From Treponema sp. (lineage in GTDB: Bacteria; Spirochaetota; Spirochaetia; Treponematales; Treponemataceae), in contig JAAYNH010000048.1 in NCBI GenBank assembly GCA_012520945.1, positions 1-62,818 of the forward strand: a stretch of 62,818 nt of DNA, given 5' to 3'. This document shows, in pieces, positions 7,622-16,752 of the stretch (the first letter of the stretch is position 1; the number at the start of each line of letters is the position of its first letter). The notes beneath the pieces were generated by a model. It did not search any database. It worked only from the letters and a program-made list of their open reading frames with translations, and was not told the origin of the DNA. Both the position numbers and the translations under genes were made by a program.

Positions 7622-8758
7622 ATGACAAATTCATTTTCTCAAGATTTAGGTAAAAGTGCCGGAATTGTGGCACGGGAAGTTTGTGGAATAAAGAAAGGCG
7701 AGCGAGTTTTAATCGTTTCAAATCCTCTCAAAGAAACAGAAGCCATAGCTCAAAGTTTGTTCAAAGCTGTAGGTGAATGTGGTGGCGTACCTATAATTGT
7801 GTTTCAGCAGGAAAAAACATTGCTTGATTATGCTGACCCAATTGTAATTGCGGCTTTGAAAAGTAATCCCGATGTTTTTTTATCTATAAGTGCAAATAAG
7901 CTGGGTAAAGATGAAGAAGCTATGAAAAAGCCTTATATTGCAGACGATGGAAAAACGTATAATCACATTTTTGACTATTTGCTTTATGGTGCTAAAGAAA
8001 TGCGCGCCGTGTGGACACCAGGGATTACTCAAGATATGTTTTCACGAACGGTAAAAATTGATTATGATTTGCTTTCTAAACGATGTACCGCTTTAATGAA
8101 AGTTTTGCACGGTGCTGATTATGTACATGTTACAGCACCGGCTGGCACCGACGTTAAAGTTATCATAAAAGGCAGAAAACCCTTTGCTGACGACGGGAAT
8201 TTTACAGAGGCCGGTTCCGGTGGTAATATTCCTGCCGGCGAAGTTTTTATTAGCCCTGTGGTAGGCGGAACAGAAGGGAAAATTGTTTTTGACGGCTCCA
8301 TGAGTTTAAATTCTGAAGATATATTAATTCAAGAACCAATTATTGTAGATGTTGTTGACGGATATGTTACAAATATTGTTAGTTCTTCAAAAAAACCGGC
8401 AACTTTTTCTTCAAATGATGCGGGAAAGCTTTTGGACACAATTACGGCAGCGGAGGAAAAAGCTTTGCAAATGGAAGCTGAAGGTAAGTTGCCTAAAGGC
8501 ATGGGAGAGGTTTACAAAAAAAATGCTCGTCACATTGGTGAGTTGGGTATAGGATTGAACCCTGCCGCACAAGTAAAAGGTAATATGCTTGAAGATGAAA
8601 AAGCTTTCCGCACATGTCATTTTGCAATTGGGTCAAATTATGATGGAGATGCTGATACATTAATTCATTTAGATGGCGTTGTGTTAAATCCAACAATTAC
8701 TGTATATTATGCTGACGGTCGTAATGTAGTTATTGAAAAAAACGGTATTTTGCAATAG
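7622..8758 (+). CDS. M29-family aminopeptidase (AmpS/aminopeptidase T type)
   Basis: The protein has about 379 residues from the ATG at 7622. It matches thermophilic aminopeptidase (peptidase family M29) in length and layout: an N-terminal Rossmann-like half (KKGERVLIVSNP) and a C-terminal metal-binding half with EAGSGGNIPAGEVFISP, AAEEKALQMEAEGK, GELGIGLNP and a final FAIGSNYDGDADTLIHLDG. These carry the Glu/His/Asp ligands of the two-metal site. The enzyme releases N-terminal residues from peptides in the cytoplasm. TATACT (7610-7615) ends 6 nt before the ATG and there is no ribosome-binding site; the frame is open further upstream but lies inside the previous gene. Confidence 0.85.
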   Translation: MTNSFSQDLGKSAGIVAREVCGIKKGERVLIVSNPLKETEAIAQSLFKAVGECGGVPIIVFQQEKTLLDYADPIVIAALKSNPDVFLSISANKLGKDEEAMKKPYIADDGKTYNHIFDYLLYGAKEMRAVWTPGITQDMFSRTVKIDYDLLSKRCTALMKVLHGADYVHVTAPAGTDVKVIIKGRKPFADDGNFTEAGSGGNIPAGEVFISPVVGGTEGKIVFDGSMSLNSEDILIQEPIIVDVVDGYVTNIVSSSKKPATFSSNDAGKLLDTITAAEEKALQMEAEGKLPKGMGEVYKKNARHIGELGIGLNPAAQVKGNMLEDEKAFRTCHFAIGSNYDGDADTLIHLDGVVLNPTITVYYADGRNVVIEKNGILQ

Positions 8759-8781
8759 GAAATATACAAAGGAAAAATATT

Positions 8782-9645
8782 ATGGAAGTTAATTTTACAA
8801 ATGTGCAAGATTCTTTTATATTGAATAATGGCGTGAAAATTCCTTGTGTTGGATTTGGCACATGGCGTGTAAAAGACGGTGAAGAAGCGTATAATTCCGT
8901 TCGCTGGGCATTAGATGCAGGTTATCGTCATATTGACACCGCCACTGCATATGAAAATGAATCAAGCATTGGTAAAGCACTAAAAGATTCAGGGATTGAA
9001 CGTAAAGAAATTTTTATTACAACAAAATTGGGGAATAGTGACCATGGTTATAAAAAAACAGTGGCGGCATTCAATAAATCATTGGAACTTTTGCAAACAG
9101 ATTATTTGGATTTATATTTAATTCACTGGCCAAACCCAATTATGTTTAGAGATAATTGGAAAAATGCAAATGCAGAATCGTGGAAAGCGTTTGAAGAATT
9201 TTATGAACAAGGTAAAATTAAAGCAATAGGTGTGAGTAATTTTTGGGAACATCACTTAGATGCTTTAAAAGAAAATGCAAAAATTCTGCCACAAGTAAAT
9301 CAAATTCGTCTTTGTCCTGGAGAAACTCAAGATAATGTAGTTAAATATTGTAAAGAAAAAAATATTTTACTTGAAGCATACAGTCCTTTTGGGGCAGGAA
9401 AAGTTTTTGATGTGCCGGAATTACAAAATTTGGCAAAAAAATATGAAAAAAACATTGCACAAATTTGTTTGATGTGGTGTTTGCAAAATGGATTTTTACC
9501 CTTGCCTAAGTCTGTAACAAAAGAACGCATAATATCAAATATGGATTGCTTTGGTTTTACTTTAAGCGAAGAAGATATGAATATAATTTCCGGTTTGACA
9601 GGCGTTTGCGGAATGACTCGTAATCCGGATTTAACCGAATTTTAG
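8782..9645 (+). CDS. Aldo/keto reductase
   Basis: The 287-residue (alpha/beta)8-barrel NADPH-dependent oxidoreductase has GFGTWRV at the N-terminus, then the full catalytic tetrad D52, Y57, K82 and H115 (GYRHIDTATAYENE; TTKLGNSDHG; DLYLIHWP). The cofactor end is visible as LPKSVTKERI. It resembles the small bacterial 2,5-diketo-gluconate reductase/YvgN group that reduces aldehydes such as methylglyoxal. The natural substrate cannot be told from sequence. It has a ribosome-binding site (AAAGGA) and lies 23 bp after the aminopeptidase. Confidence 0.9.
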   Translation: MEVNFTNVQDSFILNNGVKIPCVGFGTWRVKDGEEAYNSVRWALDAGYRHIDTATAYENESSIGKALKDSGIERKEIFITTKLGNSDHGYKKTVAAFNKSLELLQTDYLDLYLIHWPNPIMFRDNWKNANAESWKAFEEFYEQGKIKAIGVSNFWEHHLDALKENAKILPQVNQIRLCPGETQDNVVKYCKEKNILLEAYSPFGAGKVFDVPELQNLAKKYEKNIAQICLMWCLQNGFLPLPKSVTKERIISNMDCFGFTLSEEDMNIISGLTGVCGMTRNPDLTEF

Positions 9646-9670
9646 TAAATGGAAAATTATGGAGAAAAAT

Positions 9671-10642
9671 ATGAAAGTATTAGTATTTGGTGGAGCCGGT
9701 TATATTGGTAGTCATGTTGTAAAAGAATTAATGAAAAGTGGTCACAAGGTTACTGTTTTTGATAATCTTTCTTCAGGATTAAAACAAAATCTTTTTAGGG
9801 AAAATGCTTTTATAAAAGGCGATATTCTTAAAATAAAACAAATAGAAAAAGCATTTTCAAAGGGCTTTGATGCATTTATTCATTTGGCGGCTTTTAAGGC
9901 TGCAGGTGAGTCGATGATTAATCCTGAAAAATATTCTATTAATAATATTAGCGGAACGATTAATATCTTAAATGCCGCAAGCAAATACGGTTGTAAATAT
10001 ATGGTATTTTCTTCATCGGCTGCAGTTTACGGTGAACCGAAAAAGTTACCCATTGATGAAAATCATCCTAAAGAACCTGAAAATTACTACGGTTTTACAA
10101 AGTTGGAAATTGAGCGTTTTATGGCTTGGTATGATAAATTACGTGGAATGAAATTTGCGTCTCTACGTTATTTTAATGCAGCCGGCTATGATCCGGAAGG
10201 TGTCATAACGGGATTGGAAAAAAATCCGGCAAATCTTTTACCTGTTATTATGGAGGCCGCTGTAGGAATGCGTAAAGGTATACAAATTTTCGGCAATGAT
10301 TATGATACACGTGACGGTACGTGCATTCGTGATTATGTACATGTAACGGATTTGGCGGACGCTCATGTTAAAGCATTGGAATATATTAGCAAAAATAACG
10401 AAAGCCTCATAGTAAATTTAGGTAGTGAAACGGGCGTAACTGTTACGGAAATGTTGGAAGCCGCTCGCAACATTACAGGAAAAAATATAGAAGCAAAATA
10501 TGTTGGCCGTAGAGCAGGAGATCCTGCTTGTCTTTATGCAACATCAAAACTATCTCATGAAAAATTAGGTTGGTTTCCTAAATATTCCGATGTAAATACA
10601 TTGATAAAAACTTCATATGACGCATATTTGAAAAATCAATAA
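9671..10642 (+). CDS. galE: UDP-glucose 4-epimerase
   Basis: The 323-residue short-chain dehydrogenase-like enzyme interconverts UDP-glucose and UDP-galactose using bound NAD. The N-terminal GGAGYIG (7-13) is the NAD-binding loop. SSSAAVYG (114-121) and Y140-x3-K144 (NYYGFTKLE) give the catalytic Ser/Tyr/Lys. LRYFNAAGYDPEG and DTRDGTCIRDYVHV(T)DLADAH are GalE signatures. The start is taken at 9671 because GGAG lies 8 nt upstream; the in-frame ATG at 9659 overlaps that ribosome-binding site. It probably supplies galactose units for glycolipid or polysaccharide. Confidence 0.92.
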   Translation: MKVLVFGGAGYIGSHVVKELMKSGHKVTVFDNLSSGLKQNLFRENAFIKGDILKIKQIEKAFSKGFDAFIHLAAFKAAGESMINPEKYSINNISGTINILNAASKYGCKYMVFSSSAAVYGEPKKLPIDENHPKEPENYYGFTKLEIERFMAWYDKLRGMKFASLRYFNAAGYDPEGVITGLEKNPANLLPVIMEAAVGMRKGIQIFGNDYDTRDGTCIRDYVHVTDLADAHVKALEYISKNNESLIVNLGSETGVTVTEMLEAARNITGKNIEAKYVGRRAGDPACLYATSKLSHEKLGWFPKYSDVNTLIKTSYDAYLKNQ

Positions 10643-10695
10643 ATTAAAAATATACAAATGATTAATGTAAAAGCTAATTTAATTAGGGAAATAAA

Positions 10696-11922
10696 ATGAA
10701 AACGATTTTTGAAAATATCGACTCACACAGAAAAGATATGATTGAGTTGCAAAGTTTACTAACATCTATTCCGGCACTTGCTCCTGAAAGCGGTGGAGAC
10801 GGTGAATTAAAAAAATGTGAAGCCTTGGAAAAGTATCTTAAAAAACACGGCATTAAACAACTTGAACGTTTTGATGCTCCCGATAATCGTGTAAAAAGCG
10901 GTATTAGGCCAAACTTAGTTGCCACTATTCCCGGCGAAACCGATGACGAAAAATTATGGATTATGACTCACATGGATGTAGTGCCGGAAGGAGATTTATC
11001 TTTGTGGCAAACAGATCCGTGGAAAGTTGTGGAAAAAGACGGTAAACTTTTTGGACGCGGTGTTGAAGATAATCAACAAGGTTTAGTTTCTTCCGTTTTT
11101 GCCGCATTAAGTTTATTAGAAAATAATATTAAACCTAAACGCACCGTAAAATTACTTTTTGTCGCCGATGAAGAAGTGGGTTCAAAATATGGCATTTCTT
11201 ATTTGCTTGCAAATCATAAATTATTTAGTAAAAACGATATAATTTTAGTGCCTGATGGAGGCGACAGTAAAGGCGAAACTATAGAGCTGGCAGAAAAAAG
11301 TATTTTGTGGCTGAAAATAACTACTAAAGGGAAACAAACTCACGCGTCTAGACCCGATAATGGCATTAATGCTTTTTTGGCAAACTGTGATTTAGCATTA
11401 AAACTGAATAATTTGGAAAATTTGTTTCACGAACGCAATCCAATGTTTGACCCTGATCGTTCTACTTTTCAGCCTACAAAAAAAGAAGCAAATGTTCCGA
11501 ATATAAATACAATTCCGGGTGAAGATATCTTTTTTCTTGATAGTCGTATTCTTCCGTGCTATAATCTGAATAAGGTGAGACAAGAAATTAAACTTTGTAT
11601 CAAAGAAGTGGAAGCAACACATAAAGTAAAAATTTCCACGCAAGAGGTACAGGCAGAACAAAGTCCGTCAACACCGAACGATGCAAAGGTTGTTTCGCTT
11701 TTATCGGATGCTATAAAAAAAGTATATAAAAAAAATAGTCGAATTATTGGTATTGGAGGAGGAACGGTTGCGGGGCTTTTGAGAAAAGCAGGATTTTATG
11801 CGGCAGTTTGGGGTAAGTTGGACGAATGTGCACATAATCCTAACGAATATTCTAAGATAGATAATATGCTTGGAGATGCAAAAGTTATGGCATATATGAT
11901 GATGGGCGAAAAACAAAATTAG
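10696..11922 (+). CDS. M20-family metallopeptidase/deacylase
   Basis: The 408-residue M20 (ArgE/DapE/carboxypeptidase G2-like) enzyme has the two-metal site: THMDVVP (H92, D94), GRGVEDNQQG (D125), the catalytic/ligand pair ADEEVG (E159-E160), PDGGD, and a final DECAHNPNEY histidine. HASRPDNGINAF belongs to the dimerisation domain. The sequence is complete and likely active on dipeptides or N-acyl amino acids; the exact substrate is unknown. A ribosome-binding site (TTAGGGA) precedes the ATG. Confidence 0.85.
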   Translation: MKTIFENIDSHRKDMIELQSLLTSIPALAPESGGDGELKKCEALEKYLKKHGIKQLERFDAPDNRVKSGIRPNLVATIPGETDDEKLWIMTHMDVVPEGDLSLWQTDPWKVVEKDGKLFGRGVEDNQQGLVSSVFAALSLLENNIKPKRTVKLLFVADEEVGSKYGISYLLANHKLFSKNDIILVPDGGDSKGETIELAEKSILWLKITTKGKQTHASRPDNGINAFLANCDLALKLNNLENLFHERNPMFDPDRSTFQPTKKEANVPNINTIPGEDIFFLDSRILPCYNLNKVRQEIKLCIKEVEATHKVKISTQEVQAEQSPSTPNDAKVVSLLSDAIKKVYKKNSRIIGIGGGTVAGLLRKAGFYAAVWGKLDECAHNPNEYSKIDNMLGDAKVMAYMMMGEKQN

Positions 11923-11973
11923 TTTAAGATATTTAATTTATACATTTTATTAACACATAATATGGAGGAAAAT

Positions 11974-12579
11974 GTGAAAAAAAAGGCGTTGGTTTTAATT
12001 AGTTTAGTAATTTTATCCTTTATATGTGGTTGTCAGTCAAATTCCGTACAAAGAATAGATCCGTCCGTTTCTAAAGATTTAAGCGGATATTGGAACGATA
12101 CGGATGTGCGTTTTATTGCCGATACTTTGGTTCAAGAATGTGTGGACGCTCCAGCAATTCGTAATTATATCGTTCAGAATAAAAAATTTCCTACTTTGAT
12201 TTTAGGTTCATTTAAGAATTTGAGCGATGAACATTTGGACACTTCTATTGTGGCAAAAAAATTCGAAGCTGCACTTGTAAACAGTGGAAAAGTAGATTTT
12301 GTAGCCGATTCAAAAGAACGTGAAGAAATCCGCAAAGAACGTGTAGACCAGTTAGAACATGCAAGTGAAGAAACAGCAAAAAGTTTAGGCTATGAAATTG
12401 GTGCGGATTTTATGCTTATTGGTACGGTAAAAACTATTGTTGATAGTGCGGACGGAAAAAGTGTGCGTAACTACATTGTAAATGCAGAATTAATTGATGT
12501 TGAAACGAACAGAAAACTTTGGGTTGGAGAAAATTCCGACATTAAAAAATTTATTTCCCGTTCAAAAGTACGTTTTTAA
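11974..12579 (+). CDS. LpoB-like lipoprotein (penicillin-binding-protein activator family)
   Basis: The protein has about 201 residues with a GTG start placed 7-8 nt after GGAGG; the ATG at 11962 overlaps this site. MKKKALVLISLVILSFICGC is a lipoprotein signal with lipidated cysteine at residue 20. The mature part has LpoB-family features: a conserved D(V)RFIADTLVQECV helix, PTLILGSFKNLSDEHLDT, and a C-terminal GADFMLIGTVKT...YIVNAELIDVETNRKLWVGE. In enterobacteria LpoB stimulates PBP1b; whether it has that role in a spirochaete is inference. It leads a three-gene lipoprotein cluster. Confidence 0.78.
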   Translation: MKKKALVLISLVILSFICGCQSNSVQRIDPSVSKDLSGYWNDTDVRFIADTLVQECVDAPAIRNYIVQNKKFPTLILGSFKNLSDEHLDTSIVAKKFEAALVNSGKVDFVADSKEREEIRKERVDQLEHASEETAKSLGYEIGADFMLIGTVKTIVDSADGKSVRNYIVNAELIDVETNRKLWVGENSDIKKFISRSKVRF

Positions 12580-12591
12580 TATTTTTAATAT

Positions 12592-13938
12592 ATGAAAAAT
12601 ATTAAGATATTTATTCTTATAGCGGTAATTTTCTCAATTGTGGCATGTGCAAGCATAGATGATCTGCAGATTGTAGAAGGTCATGTAAAAGCAGGTCAAT
12701 ATGAACAGGCATTGTTCCATGTTGAAGAAAATAAAGATATACTTTACGACAGTAAAGACAAAGTATTGTATTTTTTGGACACAGGATTACTTTTTCATTA
12801 TAACGGTGATTATGAAAAGTCCGTTACAGTTTTGACTGAAGCGGAAAAACTTATGTATGAATATTTTTCTAAAAGTATAACTCAAGCACTTGGCACATAT
12901 TTGGTAAATGACAAAGTAACGGACTATGCAGGCGAAGACTTTGAAGATATATACATAAATATTTTCAATGCACTTAATTATATTAATAATGATAATATTG
13001 AAAGTGCCTTCGTTGAAATTCGCCGGTTCGATAATAAACAAAAAGAACTTCAAGTAAAATATGCTAAGTCAATTGATTCGGCTAGAGAGCAGGCCGCAAA
13101 ACACGGTTCACAATATACTTCCGATTTAAGTTCGGAGTTTCACAATTCCGCTATGGCACGATATTTAAGTATGCTTTTATATCGTTCTGAGGGTAAATTA
13201 GACTCCGCCACAATTGACAAAAAAATGATTGTAAGAGCCTTTAACGACCAAAAAAATATTTATACTTTTTCAATGCCTCAAAATTTAGATGAAGAATTTA
13301 ATATTCCAGAAGGAAAAGCAAGGATTAATTTTGTTAGCTTTTCAGGAATTTCACCTGAAAAAATTGAAGAAGTGGTGAGAATTCCTTATTCGGATATTAA
13401 TAATAATTTAAATTATATGCAAATTGCGTTTCCTAAAATGCAAAAACGCAGTAGTGATGTTGCCGGAGTTCGCGTAACTTTGAAAAAAAATATAATGCCT
13501 ACACTGGCTCCTGAAGTAGTTTCAAGAGCATATTTAGCACCAATTGAAAGCATTGAAAATATTGCATTGGACACTTTTGCACGCAAACAACCTTTAATTT
13601 ATTTTCGTGCTATTGTGCGAGGTTTAACAAAAACGGCAACATCTGAAGGCATGGATGTCGCAGGTCAAAACATAGGCGGAAGTGTTGGCTTGGCACTGTC
13701 TGTTTTTAGTTTTTTTAATGATCTTTCAAATAAATTAACCGAAAGAGCGGACACACGGGTAGCAAGATATTTCCCGGCAATAGCAAGTGTCGGTGGCATA
13801 AATGTAGAACCAGGAATTTATGATGTATTTTTTGAATATGTAAATAATTCGGGTGTTGTGATTAGTTCTGAAACAAAAACTAATTTTGAAATAAAAAAAG
13901 GCAAATTAAATCTTGTAGAAAGTATTTGTCTGAAATAA
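12592..13938 (+). CDS. COG3014-like lipoprotein with TPR-like N-terminal half
   Basis: The 448-residue protein has a short lipoprotein signal (MKNIKIFILIAVIFSIVAC, cysteine at 19). Residues 30-150 are TPR-like (AGQYEQALFHVEENKDIL; YNGDYEKSVTVLTEAEKL), followed by a helical segment and a beta-rich C-terminal half. This is the layout of the uncharacterised COG3014 proteins that accompany LpoB and LPP20 lipoproteins in several Gram-negative phyla. It starts 12 bp after the LpoB-like gene and 22 bp before the next lipoprotein, so the three are one operon. It likely acts in the periplasm, on cell-wall synthesis by association. Confidence 0.7.
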   Translation: MKNIKIFILIAVIFSIVACASIDDLQIVEGHVKAGQYEQALFHVEENKDILYDSKDKVLYFLDTGLLFHYNGDYEKSVTVLTEAEKLMYEYFSKSITQALGTYLVNDKVTDYAGEDFEDIYINIFNALNYINNDNIESAFVEIRRFDNKQKELQVKYAKSIDSAREQAAKHGSQYTSDLSSEFHNSAMARYLSMLLYRSEGKLDSATIDKKMIVRAFNDQKNIYTFSMPQNLDEEFNIPEGKARINFVSFSGISPEKIEEVVRIPYSDINNNLNYMQIAFPKMQKRSSDVAGVRVTLKKNIMPTLAPEVVSRAYLAPIESIENIALDTFARKQPLIYFRAIVRGLTKTATSEGMDVAGQNIGGSVGLALSVFSFFNDLSNKLTERADTRVARYFPAIASVGGINVEPGIYDVFFEYVNNSGVVISSETKTNFEIKKGKLNLVESICLK

Positions 13939-13960
13939 TTGTATGAATAGGGGAAAAGCT

Positions 13961-15151
13961 ATGAAATTTCCTAAAATTTCCATTATTGTAGTGTGCTTTT
14001 TAGCAATCGTTTTTATTTCTTGTGGTTCGAAAGTCTCTGAACAACCGTCAAAGGAAACTTCTGCACAAGCCGCTCAAAGAGCAAGAGAAACAGCAGATGA
14101 TGCTTTTTTAAAAACGTTTGGTAGTTCAGTAGGCGTTAGTTCTAAAGATTCTTCGAGCAAAAAAGAAGCAGAAAAAAGCACACCTGTTGAAGAAAAGCCT
14201 GTAATGAAAATAGGTCAAGAACCTAGTTGGGTTAAGCAACCGCAAACAGGAGCAGACCAAAATCTTTTTCTTTGTGGCACCGGTGAAGGCAAAACGAGTG
14301 CTGAAGCGGAAAATAATGCAATAGCATCTTTGGCAAGAATTATTCGTCAAGATATATCGTCCCAAACAACAACGACGGACTCCGTAACTGTTAAAAATGA
14401 TATTACAACTTCCAGTTCGTCTTCTTTAGATGAAATAGTTAAGACTGAAAGCTTAATTAAAGACTTGGTAGGAGTGCGTATTAAAGAATTTTACACAAAT
14501 AAATTAGGTAGAATTCATGCTTTAGCTGTTATGAATCGTGCGGAAGCATCTGAAATATATGTAAAAAAAATTGCTGACACAGAACAAACCGTTTTAGACT
14601 TAATTGCCGACTCTGAAAAACAATCTAAAACATTTGAAGGTTATTTTGCTATTCGTAAAGCCGCAGCACTGGCAAACCAAATAGAAGACTATGCAAGTAT
14701 TTTAGCCGTTGTTGACAAGCAGGTATTTCAAGCATACAAACCGATATATGGCTCCAAACAGGCAGTTGATAAAAAAGCATTTGAATTTGCAACATCGTTA
14801 GCAATTGGTGTTAATATTAAAGGCGATTATAACGGACGAGCCGCCGCTGCAGTTAGTAAGGTTTTAGGCGATTACGGTTTTTTTACTACAAGTACTAAGG
14901 CAAAATATTTAATTGAAGGAAACTTGGCATTTGACAATGCATCCGTGGGTAAAAATATTTTCGTGCGATATACGTTTGACAGTTATTTGAAAGATGTAGA
15001 AAACGGAACACGATTTTTTCCTTTTTCATCAAATGCACGTGAAGGACATTTGACAGAGGCTGAAGCAAAAAACAGAAGTGTGCGAACAATGGAAAAAAAT
15101 ATAGAAACTAAATTTGCACAGGCATTTAATGACTTTGTAGCTGCTCAATAA
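13961..15151 (+). CDS. LPP20-family lipoprotein
   Basis: The protein has about 396 residues from the ATG at 13961, chosen because AGGGG lies just upstream and the lipoprotein signal (ending VFISCG) then has normal length. A low-complexity Ser/Lys/Glu linker leads to an LPP20-like domain around 90-210 (PSWVKQP, LFLCGTGEGKTSAEAENNAIASLARII), the form found in LPP20 and FlgT/YdeN-type envelope proteins. The rest is a second alpha/beta region. Its function is unknown; the operon with LpoB-like and COG3014-like genes points to envelope assembly. Confidence 0.75.
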   Translation: MKFPKISIIVVCFLAIVFISCGSKVSEQPSKETSAQAAQRARETADDAFLKTFGSSVGVSSKDSSSKKEAEKSTPVEEKPVMKIGQEPSWVKQPQTGADQNLFLCGTGEGKTSAEAENNAIASLARIIRQDISSQTTTTDSVTVKNDITTSSSSSLDEIVKTESLIKDLVGVRIKEFYTNKLGRIHALAVMNRAEASEIYVKKIADTEQTVLDLIADSEKQSKTFEGYFAIRKAAALANQIEDYASILAVVDKQVFQAYKPIYGSKQAVDKKAFEFATSLAIGVNIKGDYNGRAAAAVSKVLGDYGFFTTSTKAKYLIEGNLAFDNASVGKNIFVRYTFDSYLKDVENGTRFFPFSSNAREGHLTEAEAKNRSVRTMEKNIETKFAQAFNDFVAAQ

Positions 15152-15255
15152 AACATATAAGAAAAGTTGCGTAATAAAACTATGTTTTTATGTACAAATT
15201 CGCAAAACAATGCTACAATTATCTTTAGCTATTCTTAATTTATATGGAGGAAAAG

Positions 15256-16221
15256 ATGAAAGTAGCAAAAAAAATTGCGTTAGTGCTTTTGTTGGCACTT
15301 TGTGTTATTGTTGTTAGTTGTAAAAAAGTAGACACAGTAAAAAACTACATTCTGGCAACAGGTGGAACAGGTGGCACTTACTATCCGTATGGTGGAGCTA
15401 TTGCGAACATTTGGAACATAAATGTAGAAAAGATGAATGTTACTGCTCAGGCAACAGGTGCTTCCAAAGAAAATTTGCGTCTTATTAGTTCGCAAGAAGC
15501 GGAATTCGGCATTGTGCAAAATGACGTAATGGATTATGCATTTAACGGCACGGATATGTTTGAAGGGCAAGCACTTGGAAATATTGCCGCTATCGGTACG
15601 TTGTATCCTGAAGTGGTTCAAATTGCCGCAAGTGCAGAAAGTGCAATCAAGTCTGTTGCAGATATGAAAGGCAAAAGAGTTTCTGTTGGCGATGCCGGAA
15701 GTGGAGTTGAATTTAATGCAAAGCAAATTTTAGAGGGTTATGGCCTTACATTTGCTGATATAAAAAAAGCAAATCTTTCGTTCAAAGAATCATCGGACGG
15801 AATTCAAAATGGTACATTAGATGCTTGTTTTATAACAGCCGGCGTTCCAAATGCGGCACTTCAAGAGTTGGCCGTGTCTAAGGGTTTGGTTTTAATTTCC
15901 GTAGACGGTGAAGAAGCCGAAAAAATCTGTGAAAAATACGCTTTTTACACAAAAACTGTAATTCCTGCCGGAACATACAAGGGTTCAGACACAGACGTTG
16001 CCGCATTAGCCATTAAAGCCACATTAGCAGTTAGTGCGTCCCTTGATGAAACAATCGTATATAATCTTACAAAAGCATTGTTTGAACATCAAGCAGATTT
16101 AGCACAAGCTCATGCAAAAGGTAATGATTTATCCGTTGAAAAAGCGGTAACAGGAATTTCCATTCCGTTTCATGTCGGAGCTGCAAAATATTTTGCTGAA
16201 GTGGGTTATCCTGTAAACTAA
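15256..16221 (+). CDS. TAXI-type TRAP transporter solute-binding lipoprotein
   Basis: The protein has about 321 residues from the ATG after GGAGGAAAAG. The lipobox VIVVSC gives lipidation at residue 23. The mature domain begins with the TAXI-family pattern YILATGGTGGTYYPYGGAIANIWN and continues with TGASKENLRLI, AEFGIVQNDVMDYA and GKRVSVGDAGSGVEFNAKQIL. It binds an organic-acid-like ligand outside the membrane and delivers it to the fused permease encoded two genes downstream. Substrate cannot be deduced; TAXI systems often take glutamate or other dicarboxylates. Confidence 0.92.
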   Translation: MKVAKKIALVLLLALCVIVVSCKKVDTVKNYILATGGTGGTYYPYGGAIANIWNINVEKMNVTAQATGASKENLRLISSQEAEFGIVQNDVMDYAFNGTDMFEGQALGNIAAIGTLYPEVVQIAASAESAIKSVADMKGKRVSVGDAGSGVEFNAKQILEGYGLTFADIKKANLSFKESSDGIQNGTLDACFITAGVPNAALQELAVSKGLVLISVDGEEAEKICEKYAFYTKTVIPAGTYKGSDTDVAALAIKATLAVSASLDETIVYNLTKALFEHQADLAQAHAKGNDLSVEKAVTGISIPFHVGAAKYFAEVGYPVN

Positions 16222-16225
16222 AAAT

Positions 16226-16741
16226 ATGACAAACTTACCAAAACGAACTTGTGTACTTTTAATTTTAACGAGTTCACTTTTGGGGCTGGGATTAGTGTTG
16301 CGTTATGTGCCTCTAATCCCTTGTCTCATCGTGTCGAATGTAGAAAATTCTCAACAAAAAATCGTTTTTGACTGTAATAAACAAGGACGATTTATCATTT
16401 CATATACACATTCTGTAAACAAAGGTCGAGTGAAAGATTGCTATTTTTTTTCCAAAAACGGTATTCTGAATTTGGAAAAAACGATTTTTTCTTCATATGG
16501 TGCCGGCATTCCTGAACCGAACAGCGATGAAAAATTTGTTGTAACAGAAGAAGGCTTGGAAATTCAAAAAATTAATAAACAATTTAAGAGTTTTCAAATG
16601 TCAGTTGGCGTTGAAGCAAAACACGCAATTGAATGCAATGGAAAAATATATTATTTAACACGGTTTTTTCCTGTGCAAACTTCGCTCAAATTTGAATATA
16701 ATCGGGTGCCATTGGCACTTTACATAAATAGAATTCGATAA
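16226..16741 (+). CDS. DUF1850 protein of the TAXI-TRAP operon
   Basis: The 171-residue protein has one N-terminal hydrophobic segment (about 9-35) and a beta-rich exported part with ISYTHSVNKGRVKDCYFF, the SxxHSV-type pattern of DUF1850. DUF1850 genes typically sit between TAXI binding protein and permease genes, exactly as here, with a 4-bp gap to the former and 11 bp to the latter. The function is unknown, presumably accessory to transport. Confidence 0.8.
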   Translation: MTNLPKRTCVLLILTSSLLGLGLVLRYVPLIPCLIVSNVENSQQKIVFDCNKQGRFIISYTHSVNKGRVKDCYFFSKNGILNLEKTIFSSYGAGIPEPNSDEKFVVTEEGLEIQKINKQFKSFQMSVGVEAKHAIECNGKIYYLTRFFPVQTSLKFEYNRVPLALYINRIR

Positions 16742-16752
16742 AGGGGTATGTA

